Assembly: GCF_000758685.1 (NCBI RefSeq)
Contig: NZ_CP009286.1
Span: 1,332,501 to 1,396,500, forward strand
Source of the DNA: Paenibacillus stellifer
Lineage (GTDB): Bacteria; Bacillota; Bacilli; Paenibacillales; Paenibacillaceae
Length of the DNA: 64,000 bases
Direction: 5' to 3'
The notes under the pieces are model-generated. The model searched no databases, was not told the DNA's origin, and saw only the letters and a program-made list of their open reading frames with translations. Made by a program: the position numbers and the translations under genes. Below are positions 1-8,250 of this stretch, in pieces (the first letter of the stretch is position 1; every line of letters begins with the position of its first letter).

Positions 1-311
1 ACATACTCCCGCAGAATGGCCGCCATCGTGTCCATATAGTATTGAAGCAGCAGGATGCCGATTATGAAGGCAAATACGGGCGAGGTAATGCCTTTAATCC
101 AGTCCAGAAAAGGTTCGCCGTTGCTGCTTTTGACAACGGAGCCGATAAGCCAGGCGATGGCCAGACCCAGGAGAGCGGTCAATATGACCGCAATCGGAGA
201 ATCCTGCTCAAGATACTTCCCGATGATGAGGGGGAGCACGATGAGAGCGGTAGGGAGAATGGTGCTGACGACAAGCAGAGTAGCTTGAACCGTGCCGATT
301 TTTTCTTTCAA
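1..311 (-). CDS. GerAB-type germination permease subunit, partial
   Basis: Membrane B subunit of a GerA-family germinant receptor, an amino-acid-permease-like protein of the spore inner membrane. Only about the first 100 residues are in the window; the gene runs off the left edge. Reading from a TTG at 311 gives KEKIGTVQATLLVV followed by three hydrophobic segments, as at the N-terminus of this family. The TTG overlaps the TGA of the upstream A-subunit gene (TTGA), and AGGGAGG lies about 9 bases ahead, so the two are translationally coupled. The call rests on topology plus the A-subunit neighbour. Confidence 0.7.
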   Translation of the reverse strand, partial: MKEKIGTVQATLLVVSTILPTALIVLPLIIGKYLEQDSPIAVILTALLGLAIAWLIGSVVKSSNGEPFLDWIKGITSPVFAFIIGILLLQYYMDTMAAILREY

Positions 312-1909
312 GAACGGTCGCCTCCCTGCTGGTCGGAGCTGTCTTTGGATTTCTGGGATTTATCCGGCAATTGACTTTGTCTGCGGTCTGCCTGGCTTCC
401 GTAGAGGCTCGGGCGTGTACTCATGTTCCACAGCGGCACACGAATAAAAATATCCTTCAAATAACTTAGTTTCATCGGCGCCATTGGAGACAGATAGGGG
501 ACACCGAACGACTGCAGAGACGCCATATGGATCAGGAGCACCATCATGAAGGACATGATGCCGAAGAGGCCGACGGTTCCGGCAATCAGCATCAGGAGGA
601 AGCGGATGAGCCGGATCGAGTTGGCGATTGCCAGCGACGGGATGACGAAGTTCGAGATCGCTGTGAACGAAACGACAATGACCATGGCAGCGGATACGAG
701 TCCCGCTTGAACGGCGGCCTGACCCAGCACGAGTGCACCCACGATGGAGATCGCGGGACCGATTGCCCGCGGCATGCGGACCCCGGCCTCGCGGAGAACA
801 TCGAAGGTAACCTCCATCATCAGCGCTTCAATCAGAGCCGGGAACGGCACACCTTCACGCTGTGCCGCCAGGCTGACCAGCAGCGTGGTCGGGACCATCT
901 CCTGATGGAAGGTGGTAATGGCGATATAGAGCGCGGGCAGCAGCAGGGATACGAAAAAAGCGGTGAACCGGATCAGCCGCAGAAACGAGGAAATATCATA
1001 CCGCTGATAGTAGTCCTCGCTGGACTGGAAGAAGCTGAAGAAAGTGGACGGAGCCAGCAGGGCGAACGGAGTTCCGTCAATGATGATGCCGACCTGGCCT
1101 TCCAGAATGCCGCCGGCCAAGGAATCAGGCCGTTCCGTGTTCTGGAGGGTCGGAAAGGGCGTCAGTCCGCCGTCCTGAATCAGCTCCTCGATATAGTTGC
1201 TCTCCAGAATGCCGTCCGTATCGATGGCGTCCAGTCTTCTTCGGACTTCGGCAAGAACCTGCTCGCTTGCGACACCTTCCAGATAGACAAGAGCGATGCC
1301 GGTGCGGGTGCGTCTGCCAATCTTGTATTCTTCAATCCGCAGATCGGGGGATTTCAGTCTCCGCCGCAGCATGGAAGTGCCGGTGCGCAGATTTTCGGTG
1401 AAGCCTTCCTTGGGGCCGCGAATGACGCCCTGCGAAGTCGGCTCGTTGATGCTTCTCGTCTCCCAGCCGGTAGTACTTGCAGCCAGTGCGATGTTGTGGC
1501 CGTCAATCAAAATGATGGTGTTGCCTTCAAACAGCATGCCGAGCAGACTCTCCACCGTCTTGCAATCATGGACCCCGCCAGCGGGAAGAATCTGTTCCTT
1601 GATGAGCGCAAAAGCCTTATCCGGCTCATGGCGCTTGCCTTCCAGATCCTTGTTGTCTGTCAGCGGCTGAATAACAGTCTGGGTGACCAGCTCTGCGTTC
1701 ACCAGGCCGTCCACGTAGATGAAGGCCAGGGAAGGAGAGTCCGATGACGGATTGGAATACGAACGGAACACAATATCCGAACTGCCGCCGACACGCTTTT
1801 TGATCTCCGCCATATTGGCATTCATGGCAGCTTCCAGAGGCGGGGGGGCTGCCACGGTGTTCTGTGGTTTCTTTGCGGGTTTGGGATTGAACAAAGATTT
1901 CAGATTCAA
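308..1909 (-). CDS. GerA family spore germination receptor subunit A
   Basis: A subunit of a germinant receptor that senses nutrients and starts spore germination at the spore inner membrane. About 533 residues. There is a soluble N-terminal region with motifs typical of the family (YVDGLVNAELV, LIDGHNIALAAS, EGQVGIIIDGTPFAL), then from about residue 315 a cluster of membrane segments including FTAFFVSLLLPALYIAITT and ALIEALMMEVTFDVLREAG. A GTG at 1924 gives five more residues, but GGAGGGAG lies five bases before the TTG at 1909, so I prefer the TTG. It overlaps the B-subunit gene downstream; the C subunit is presumably outside the window. Confidence 0.9.
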   Translation of the reverse strand: MNLKSLFNPKPAKKPQNTVAAPPPLEAAMNANMAEIKKRVGGSSDIVFRSYSNPSSDSPSLAFIYVDGLVNAELVTQTVIQPLTDNKDLEGKRHEPDKAFALIKEQILPAGGVHDCKTVESLLGMLFEGNTIILIDGHNIALAASTTGWETRSINEPTSQGVIRGPKEGFTENLRTGTSMLRRRLKSPDLRIEEYKIGRRTRTGIALVYLEGVASEQVLAEVRRRLDAIDTDGILESNYIEELIQDGGLTPFPTLQNTERPDSLAGGILEGQVGIIIDGTPFALLAPSTFFSFFQSSEDYYQRYDISSFLRLIRFTAFFVSLLLPALYIAITTFHQEMVPTTLLVSLAAQREGVPFPALIEALMMEVTFDVLREAGVRMPRAIGPAISIVGALVLGQAAVQAGLVSAAMVIVVSFTAISNFVIPSLAIANSIRLIRFLLMLIAGTVGLFGIMSFMMVLLIHMASLQSFGVPYLSPMAPMKLSYLKDIFIRVPLWNMSTRPSLYGSQADRRQSQLPDKSQKSKDSSDQQGGDRS

Positions 1910-2086
1910 GGCTACTCCCTCCACGAGACAGCTTTCGGCTATGATGCTGTATTATTCCCGGCAGGCGATTCCTTATTCTGTCTAGGCGGGAGGTATTCGC
2001 CAAATCGGCGTTTTGGGGGCAGCGAGGCCGGAAACATTGGAGGGAGTGAAGGCATTGGAGGCATTGGAGGCGGTGAAAATAGAGAC

Positions 2087-2131
2087 AAAAAGAGCGCGTA
2101 CCTCTGCGGCGGCAGGATATGCGCTCTTTGG
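2087..2131 (-). terminator. Intrinsic terminator after the glycosidase gene
   Basis: AAAGAGCGC pairs with GCGCTCTTT around a loop of about 20 bases and is followed on the minus strand by TTTTT. It lies about 30 bases beyond the stop of the phosphodiester glycosidase gene. Confidence 0.75.
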
Positions 2132-2160
2132 TTCAACCTTATGGAAACATCCTGAATTTA

Positions 2161-3336
2161 TTATTGAGAGCTGACGACAAGCGCGTTGCTGATCAAGCGG
2201 CCGGGCGTTGTCAGATACTGTCCGCCCGCATACAGCCCGCTCGATGCTCCGCCGTCGAGATTCATGGCCTGATAAGCGCCGGCCTGTTTCATAATCTCGG
2301 CCAGCTGCGGAATCGTCGCGCCCGGAACGGTCACGAGCAGCAGCTTGTGGTCCTTCGTCAGGCCAAGCGCGCTTCGCGAACCGCCGCCGGTCAGAATTTT
2401 GGGATCGCGGAAGCCCTCTGCGGCTACGTTCAGCGAGACCTTGCCGTCTACGAGCAGGCGCGGGCCTGCCTGAAGGCCGCCTTCGAATTCGCCCGCCTGG
2501 AACCGGGCGAGGAAGTCCTGTCCGGGAACAAGCGCGGCCAGTCCGTTGTGGTCATAGGCGAACACGGCCCGGCGGTCGGCGGGGCTGTTCTTCAGCAGCT
2601 TGCCGCCCGAGGCGATGTAGCCATAGGGCGCTTTGAAGCTGCTGGACGTATAGGCGTCGAAGAAGGTGCCGTTAATAGCGGCTGCTGCGCTGCTTCGCTT
2701 CGCAATGCTTCGCAGCTCTTCCGTCCGGCCCACATTGTTCCCGGCGAGAACGACGCTCAGCGAGACGGAGGGATGAAGCAGCGGCACCGTGACGGTCTGG
2801 ATGCTGAAGGATCTTCCCGCTGCCTTCACGGATTTGCGGGCGGTTACTACCGCCTTCGTTCCGCCTGAAGGCAGGCTTCCGGATTGCACGGGCAGCCTGG
2901 AGGCTGTACCCTGGGCGTCGGTCAGGGTTACAGCTCCGGCTGCATTGTCCCATTCCGCCTTCAGTCCGAACACCTGAATCAGTATACCCAGGGGAACGTA
3001 CACCGTCCCGTTCTCCCTGTAAGGCGCCTGCGAGAGCTTGGTCTTGACTCCGCCAAGACTTGCCTCCTTGACGCCAAGTGTCAGGTTAAGTGTTACTCCA
3101 TCTTTCACTAGCGTTATCTGTTTGAGGGATTCGTCGAATACGGCGGAGCCGCCGGCATAGCCGTTCAGAAATCGGAGCGGGACATATGCGCTGCCGGTCT
3201 TGGCCATAAGGACGGCGTTCTTCGCCGGAGCCGCGGCATGGGCCGGCGTGGCGGGCTGTGCCAGGCACAGGGCAAGGATCAGGGCAAGGCTGGCAAGGAA
3301 GGTCGGCTTGCTTTTGCGGGTGAAAGAACAAATCAT
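2161..3336 (-). CDS. Secreted phosphodiester glycosidase (NAGPA-like) with CuAO-N stalk domain
   Basis: Probable exported envelope enzyme. Residues 1-35 form a signal peptide ending near ATPAHAAA. Residues 40-145 match the copper-amine-oxidase N-terminal-like fold common in Paenibacillus secreted proteins (YVPLRFLNGYAGG, NGTVYVPLGILIQVFG). From about 165 to the end is a phosphodiester glycosidase domain, with NGTFFDAY, the SRSALG loop and the C-terminal MNLDGGASSGLY signature. Family members hydrolyse sugar phosphodiesters; the substrate here is unknown. GGAGAA lies 9 bases before the ATG. It stands alone with its own terminator. Confidence 0.85.
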   Translation of the reverse strand: MICSFTRKSKPTFLASLALILALCLAQPATPAHAAAPAKNAVLMAKTGSAYVPLRFLNGYAGGSAVFDESLKQITLVKDGVTLNLTLGVKEASLGGVKTKLSQAPYRENGTVYVPLGILIQVFGLKAEWDNAAGAVTLTDAQGTASRLPVQSGSLPSGGTKAVVTARKSVKAAGRSFSIQTVTVPLLHPSVSLSVVLAGNNVGRTEELRSIAKRSSAAAAINGTFFDAYTSSSFKAPYGYIASGGKLLKNSPADRRAVFAYDHNGLAALVPGQDFLARFQAGEFEGGLQAGPRLLVDGKVSLNVAAEGFRDPKILTGGGSRSALGLTKDHKLLLVTVPGATIPQLAEIMKQAGAYQAMNLDGGASSGLYAGGQYLTTPGRLISNALVVSSQ

Positions 3337-3393
3337 GTACAGTGGTTCTCCTTTTCGGCTGCGGCCGTCCGGGCATGAGGAACAGGCCGGTAT

Positions 3394-3588
3394 ATGTATG
3401 GGGGAGGAGACCGGGTCTTCAGACCCCCTTATTTATCATCGGCAGAAGTGAGAAAAGTCTTAATTGACTCTCCCCTTGGAGGAGCCTTTACGAAAGACGA
3501 TTTCCATCTGCGGATGCTCGAAGGCCAGCAGGTCGGGCTGGCTTATTACATCGCGGCTGCGGCGGAACCCTTCGCCGCTGCTGAATAA
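3394..3588 (+). CDS. Possible small protein, unknown
   Basis: A 64-codon reading frame, or 46 codons from a GTG at 3448, ending 18 bases before a good plus-strand terminator. That is the main reason to suspect a real short transcript. The product would be mostly hydrophilic with an alanine-rich tail (AYYIAAAAEPFAAAE). The ribosome-binding site is weak and I recognise no family. The rest of 3337-3793 holds only the terminator and a small GGGTCT/AGACCC hairpin. Confidence 0.25.
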   Translation: MYGGGDRVFRPPYLSSAEVRKVLIDSPLGGAFTKDDFHLRMLEGQQVGLAYYIAAAAEPFAAAE

Positions 3589-3606
3589 GGGCCTTCGGCA
3601 AGCGGC

Positions 3607-3641
3607 AAAAGGTCCGGTCTTCATCAAGACGGGACCTTTTT
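3607..3641 (+). terminator. Strong hairpin terminator
   Basis: AAAAGGTCC and GGACCTTTTT flank a second stem (GGTCTT/AAGAC). A T-run follows on the plus strand. The nearest plus-strand frame is the small unknown one ending at 3588; on the minus strand it could also stop read-through from the GDPD gene. Confidence 0.65.
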
Positions 3642-3793
3642 GGCATGGAAGAATACGCGAATATTCGGGGGCGCCGCTATGCAGCTGAATCTGCTTCGAA
3701 GCCAAGGCTTCATTTTTGCGGGAGTATTCTGATGATTTCATTCGCCGGACCGCTGCAATCCTTGCCCGGACGATTCTTTGGCAAGAGCTAAGC

Positions 3794-4534
3794 TTACAGC
3801 CTTTTGCGGGCGAGTATACCGGCCAGGACGTCCGGCACATCCGTAATAATGCCGTCTACACCGGCGCTGATCAGCTCTTCCATGCGCTTCGGATCATTTA
3901 CCGTCCAGGGATGGTAGACGATTCCCGCTGCCGCGGCTTCGGACACGAACTCCGGCAGCACAGCCGGATGGTAAGAATGAAGCGCCTGGGCGCCCAGGGT
4001 CAGCGCGTAATCCCAGGGACGATAGAGGCCTTCCATATACAGAATGCCGGTCTCGATGTCCGGAGCAAGCTCCTTGAAATGGACCAGCGAGTAATGATTG
4101 AAGCTGGAGATGATTACCCGGTCGCTCATGTCGTATTGGCGAACGGCGTCAATGACCTTCTGCTCCATTCCGGGGTAGAAGAAGACTCCGTTCTTCAGCT
4201 CGATATTGAGAACCGTATCCCGGTCCGCGAGCAGCTCCAGCAGCTCCTCCAGGAGCGGGATTTTCTCACCGGCGAAATTTCCGTCCTGAAACCAGGACCC
4301 CGCGTCGAGCGCACGTACTTCCTTAAGCGTCTTGTCTTTGATATAACCCTTGCCGTTCGTCGTCCGGTTGACCGACTCATCATGAATCAGCACCAGATGC
4401 CCGTCCTTCGTCAGCTGGACATCGGTCTCGATACCCGTCGCACCGAGCTCAAGGGCCCGCCGGAAGGCTGCCATCGTATTCTCCGGACATGCCGCCGACG
4501 CGCCCCGGTGCGCGAAGTTGATCACTTTGGTCAC
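3794..4534 (-). CDS. Glycerophosphodiester phosphodiesterase
   Basis: Hydrolyses glycerophosphodiesters to glycerol-3-phosphate and an alcohol. The catalytic signatures are present: HRG at the start (FAHRGASAACPENT), GIETDVQLTKDG with the metal-binding Glu/Asp, and HDES; ELKNG follows near residue 120. Length (about 246 residues) fits UgpQ-type cytoplasmic enzymes and there is no signal peptide. An ATG at 4540 lies only two bases from GGAGG, whereas the GTG at 4534 is 8 bases away, so I chose the GTG. It is downstream of, and parallel to, a LacI regulator. Confidence 0.9.
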   Translation of the reverse strand: MTKVINFAHRGASAACPENTMAAFRRALELGATGIETDVQLTKDGHLVLIHDESVNRTTNGKGYIKDKTLKEVRALDAGSWFQDGNFAGEKIPLLEELLELLADRDTVLNIELKNGVFFYPGMEQKVIDAVRQYDMSDRVIISSFNHYSLVHFKELAPDIETGILYMEGLYRPWDYALTLGAQALHSYHPAVLPEFVSEAAAAGIVYHPWTVNDPKRMEELISAGVDGIITDVPDVLAGILARKRL

Positions 4535-4676
4535 TGTCATTTCCTCCGTAATTTTCGAATTGGACTACCCGATTTTCTTCAGACCTGCCCTGAAATCCCA
4601 CTATATCATAGAGGGCGATTGATTTCGGGGAATAAGCCGAACGTAAAAAAAGTGGACAGGCTCTCTATCTGGCCGC

Positions 4677-5687
4677 TCAATCCTCAACAGTTCTTACCGA
4701 ATCCCGCTCGACAATCGAGTGATGGACGATGTTCGCCTGTTCCGGGATTTCGCCGGTCTCGATCATCTCAAGGATCAGTTCGAAAGCGAGGCTGCCCATC
4801 TCGACAAGCGGCTGCCGTACCGTGGTTAGCGGAGGCACCGCCATCCTGGACAGCTCCAGTCCGTCGAATCCGATAACCGAAATATCGTCCGGCACCCGAA
4901 TTCCGTGCTTGTATGCAGCGGACAGAGCCCCAAGTGCCATTTCGTCGCTGGCCGCAAAGATGGCGGTCATATCCCGGGCCGACTCCAGAAGCGCTTCAAA
5001 TCCCTTATATCCGCTCTCGTATCTGAAATCGCCGTATATGATGCGGCGCTCGTCAACCGGAATATGATGCTTGCGAAGCGCACCCAAATACCCTTCCAGC
5101 CTGGGCACGCCCGCCAGTTGGTCCTCTTGTCGCCCGCCGATCATAGCGATATTCCGGTGTCCTTTGCCGATCAGATATTCTACAGCCTCGAAGGCCGCCG
5201 TATAATTGTCGATTCTTACAAAAGGAATATTCGCATAGGAGCTTTCGGATGACACCAGAACGACGGGAACCCTCATGCCTGCCATGATCTCAACATATTC
5301 CGTTTTCAGCGCGCTGCTGCAAAAAATAACGCCGTCCACCTGCTTTTCCTGCAGGAGCTCCAGCACCTTCAGTGTACGATTGCCGTCACCCCCGGTGTTG
5401 CAGATCATAATACTGTAATCGTGGATATGGGCATACTCTTCAATCCCCTGCAGTATTCCCGAGGAAAAAAAGCTGGACACCCGGGGAAACAGCACCCCGA
5501 TCGTTCTTGTCCGTTTGTTGATCAGCCCCCGTGCGACGGCGTTGGGCCGGTATCCGGTCTCCCGGATGACCTGCATAACCTTTTCTCTGGTGTTCTCCGA
5601 ATAGCCCCCCAGATTGTTAAGTACACGGGAGACGGTTGCGATGGAGACATTCGCTCTTTTTGCGACATCCTTTATCGTGGGATTCAT
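4677..5687 (-). CDS. LacI family transcriptional regulator
   Basis: DNA-binding repressor, about 336 residues. The N-terminal helix-turn-helix with hinge is clear (TIKDVAKRANVSIATVSRVL), followed by a periplasmic-binding-protein-like sensor domain (TIGVLFPRVSSFF, ISVIGFDGLELSRMAVPPLT). The start is the ATG six bases after GGAGGA, not the upstream in-frame codon at 5708. The effector sugar cannot be told from sequence. No sugar operon sits beside it; the only parallel neighbour is the glycerophosphodiesterase, so its targets may lie elsewhere. Confidence 0.9.
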   Translation of the reverse strand: MNPTIKDVAKRANVSIATVSRVLNNLGGYSENTREKVMQVIRETGYRPNAVARGLINKRTRTIGVLFPRVSSFFSSGILQGIEEYAHIHDYSIMICNTGGDGNRTLKVLELLQEKQVDGVIFCSSALKTEYVEIMAGMRVPVVLVSSESSYANIPFVRIDNYTAAFEAVEYLIGKGHRNIAMIGGRQEDQLAGVPRLEGYLGALRKHHIPVDERRIIYGDFRYESGYKGFEALLESARDMTAIFAASDEMALGALSAAYKHGIRVPDDISVIGFDGLELSRMAVPPLTTVRQPLVEMGSLAFELILEMIETGEIPEQANIVHHSIVERDSVRTVED

Positions 5688-5825
5688 TAGGATTCCTCCG
5701 GAATTCATCCGTTCAGTTAGGCGAATTCAGCTCGCCCCATCCAGTGTATCACCAACCTGGAAATGGCGTAAACGACGGATCATGCAGCATTTGATTTTCC
5801 GGGCAGATTCGTCCTTGACCCATCC

Positions 5826-5862
5826 AAAAAGGCCGGGATCTCAAAGTTGAGACCCTGGCCTT
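5826..5862 (-). terminator. Terminator after ytxJ-glutaredoxin operon
   Basis: AAGGCC..TCTCAA pairs with TTGAGA..GGCCTT, followed on the minus strand by TTTTT. It lies just beyond the stop of the glutaredoxin-like gene. Confidence 0.75.
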
Positions 5863-5873
5863 CATAGTGCAGC

Positions 5874-6122
5874 TTATTTCTTCATTCCCGCCGAAGCGAG
5901 CAGCTCCTTGAGCTCATCCGGGTTAAAGCCTTTCACCGCGCGGCCTCCCGCGACCGTAACCGGAATGCCCATGAAGCCGAGGCTTTCCACTTCCTGCTGA
6001 TAGGCTTCGCTTGCCAGAATATCCCGGACCTCGAACGGAACGCCCTCATTCTTCAGCATCTGCTTCACCCGGCTGCAGTCGCCGCAGCCTTCCGTCGAAT
6101 AGACGATGACCGGCGCGCTCAT
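5874..6122 (-). CDS. Glutaredoxin-like thiol-disulfide protein
   Basis: Small cytoplasmic redox protein, 82 residues. The glutaredoxin pattern is visible: IVYSTEGCGDCSRVKQML with a CGDC active site (normal is CPYC/CPDC), cis-proline in GIPVTV, and a C-terminal FNPDELKELL helix. The ATG shares ATGA with the ytxJ stop, so the two are translationally coupled. Given that partner, it may act in bacillithiol-dependent reduction; that part is inference. Confidence 0.85.
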   Translation of the reverse strand: MSAPVIVYSTEGCGDCSRVKQMLKNEGVPFEVRDILASEAYQQEVESLGFMGIPVTVAGGRAVKGFNPDELKELLASAGMKK

Positions 6123-6445
6123 TGGGCGACAGCCTCGGTGATGTTTGCTTTCGTGATTTTCCAATGGGAGGTATTCCAGGTCACATTCTGGTCGTCCAGC
6201 AGGAAAATCTGCGGCGACTCATGCTTGATGCCGAATTCCTCGGCGATCTTGTTGGACACAGGGCGGTCCTCAATGACCAGGACAACGGCTGCGTCCGTCT
6301 CGTTCTCTTTCAGGTAGCTCTGGAATTCCTCATAGGCCTTGGCGCTGATCGGGCAGGTTGTGCTGTGCTTGAACAGCAGCTTTTTGCCGGAGCGCGAAAT
6401 ATATTGCTTCAATTCCTCCTCGGAATGAAGTTGCTGAATGGACAT
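6119..6445 (-). CDS. ytxJ: Bacillithiol-system redox protein YtxJ
   Basis: Monothiol thioredoxin-fold protein (also called bacilliredoxin C) that removes bacillithiol from modified proteins. 108 residues, the length of the Bacillus protein. LFKHSTTCPISAKAYEEF carries the characteristic TCPIS active site with a single cysteine; SPQIFLLDDQNVTWNTSHW is the other family signature. The start is the ATG eight bases after AAGGAAGG; a GTG nine bases earlier has no proper spacing. It is first in an operon with a glutaredoxin-like gene. Confidence 0.9.
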   Translation of the reverse strand: MSIQQLHSEEELKQYISRSGKKLLFKHSTTCPISAKAYEEFQSYLKENETDAAVVLVIEDRPVSNKIAEEFGIKHESPQIFLLDDQNVTWNTSHWKITKANITEAVAQ

Positions 6446-6538
6446 AAAATTCACCTTCCTTAATATAGCTGCTAATGATTTGTAATTTTGATTGTAGCAT
6501 AGTTAAAAATTAAATCAAATCAAAATCGCTTTATGTAC

Positions 6539-6579
6539 AAAAGGACCGCTTCCAGCCGTAAGCCGGAAACGGTCCTTTT
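6539..6579 (-). terminator. Terminator after repeat-protein gene
   Basis: AAAAGGACCG and CGGTCCTTTT flank an inner stem; T-rich on the minus strand. It lies about 80 bases beyond the stop at 6657. Confidence 0.7.
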
Positions 6580-6656
6580 GTCAGCCGTCTTGAAGACCGG
6601 AGATAAAATCCTGTCTGTGCAGGGAGTTCCGCCGTTCCTTCAATCAAGGGCGAATG

Positions 6657-7184
6657 TTACTGCTGGTAGCCCCGGCCGATGGAGCCGATGTGTGATCCCG
6701 TGTTCGAGCCAATAGGTGAATGGCCCAAGGACGGGGAGCCGAAGGAAGAACCGATTGGGGAGCTGCCAATCGAAGAAGAACCGATCGAAGAAGAACCGAT
6801 CGAAGAAGATCCGATGGAAGAGGAGCCAATCGGAGAGCCGCCGAAGGAAGGAGCTCCGAAGGAATGGGAGCCGATACCCGGGTTGTTGAACAGCGGCTGG
6901 CTATAGGACGTACCGATAGACGATGCAGCGGATTGCTCTAGCTGGCGACAGATTGAGGATACCTGCTGCAGCTGCTGAATGGCAGTCTGATGGCCGTTCA
7001 GTGCCGTCTGGATAGTCTGAGCTGCTCTGTGCTCGCGTTCGGCAATTTCGTTCAGCTGATTGGCGTTCTGCTGTTCCTGCTGAAGAAGCTGCTGATACAT
7101 TTGGCTGGCCTGCTGGGTTTGGCTGATCATCTGCTGAATAAGCTGTTCGCATTGGTTGATTTGATTCGAAATATTTGTGTTCAA
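6657..7184 (-). CDS. Coiled-coil protein with GSSSI pentapeptide repeats, unknown
   Basis: 175 residues in two parts. Residues 1-90 are very Gln-rich and helical (QQMISQTQQASQMYQQLLQQ) with heptad spacing, so probably a coiled coil. Residues 95-170 are Gly/Ser-rich and contain a run of the five-residue unit I-G-S-S-S, at least four near-perfect copies with further variants on each side (GSPIG, GSSFG). No signal peptide or membrane segment. The two-part design resembles small spore-coat or surface assembly proteins, but I do not recognise the family. The ribosome-binding site AGGAGG is good. Confidence 0.75.
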   Translation of the reverse strand: MNTNISNQINQCEQLIQQMISQTQQASQMYQQLLQQEQQNANQLNEIAEREHRAAQTIQTALNGHQTAIQQLQQVSSICRQLEQSAASSIGTSYSQPLFNNPGIGSHSFGAPSFGGSPIGSSSIGSSSIGSSSIGSSSIGSSPIGSSFGSPSLGHSPIGSNTGSHIGSIGRGYQQ

Positions 7185-7394
7185 TTGATTTCCTCCTAAT
7201 GGAATTAATGGTGAACCGCAGTTAGTATGGTTGTATGCAGGAGAGTCTATTCATGCAGTCTTGCGGAGCTTCAAGAAGGCTTCGGAAGGCGGATAAAATC
7301 TATGGCGGGAGCCATATCACCTGTGCTAGAGTATAGTCAGCAGTGCTGAGGCGCTGAAGATGAGATGAGCTTAGCTGAGAAAGGAAGAGATGAG

Positions 7395-8099
7395 ATGAGT
7401 CTGGAAGAGAGCAAGCTGGATTTAAGCCGAATTGTATTTATCGGAAGAACGTATGAGGAGTACCTGGCCATGTTCGGATTAACCGAAAAGGAACTGGCCG
7501 GCCGCGACATCCTGGATTGTCCGGGCGGTGCCTGCGCGTTTACCGCAGGAGCGAGCCGTGCCGGAGCACGGGCCGTGTCCTCCGATATCGCGTATGAATT
7601 CCCGGCCCGGGTTCTGGAGCAGAAGGGACGGGAAGATATCGTCCATACACTGGAGAAAATGGAATCGGCCTGCGCGGGCTTCCGCTGGGACTATTTCCGG
7701 TCGGTAGACGAACTTGCGGAGCATCGCCATCGGGCCTTGAGGGAATGCACGGAGGATATGGAGCTTCATCCGGAACGCTATGTTCCGGCCGTTCTGCCGA
7801 AGCTGCCCTTTGAAGACGGCCGGTTCGACCTGACCTTGTCCGGCCATTTCCTGTTCATTTACGGCGATCGTCTTGACTATGAATTTCACCTTTCCTGCCT
7901 TCGCGAGCTGCTGCGGGTCACCCGGAGAGAGCTTCGCATCTTTCCGCTTACCGGATTGGCCGGACAACGGTACGAAAGGCTCGACGAGCTGATCCTTGCC
8001 ATCCGGCAAGAAGGCTTTGTGGCCCGTGAGATCGAAGTTCCGTATGAGTTTCAAAAAGGAACGGGGCAAATGCTGAGCATTGTCCGAAAATTAGCCTAA
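7395..8099 (+). CDS. SAM-dependent methyltransferase-like protein
   Basis: Cytoplasmic protein of 234 residues. DILDCPGGACAFTAGASRAG matches the SAM-binding glycine-rich motif I of class I methyltransferases, SSDIA fits the acidic end of strand 2, and PFEDGRFDLTLSGHFLF resembles motif IV-V. The substrate is unknown. The start is the ATG preceded by AAAGGAAG; the ATG ten codons upstream has no such site. It stands alone and ends at its own terminator. Confidence 0.75.
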   Translation: MSLEESKLDLSRIVFIGRTYEEYLAMFGLTEKELAGRDILDCPGGACAFTAGASRAGARAVSSDIAYEFPARVLEQKGREDIVHTLEKMESACAGFRWDYFRSVDELAEHRHRALRECTEDMELHPERYVPAVLPKLPFEDGRFDLTLSGHFLFIYGDRLDYEFHLSCLRELLRVTRRELRIFPLTGLAGQRYERLDELILAIRQEGFVAREIEVPYEFQKGTGQMLSIVRKLA

Positions 8100-8129
8100 C
8101 GTTGAACGGATAGATGATCATTACGAAGT

Positions 8130-8159
8130 ACCGGTCTTTTCCAAAAGGCCGGTTTTTTT
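8130..8159 (+). terminator. Terminator after methyltransferase gene
   Basis: ACCGG..CTTTT pairs with AAAAG..CCGGT and is followed by TTTTTTT, about 30 bases after the stop codon. Confidence 0.8.
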
Positions 8160-8250
8160 CTTTTTTTATGCAACAAATTCTGCCCGGAAGCCGTTATATA
8201 GAAAGGAGAGGATATACAGAAATTTGCAGCTTAAGCTGGAGGGGAAGAAC

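Noticed and set aside
527..1747. 406-codon plus-strand frame
   Set aside because: Antisense to the GerA subunit gene; composition is typical of shadow frames.
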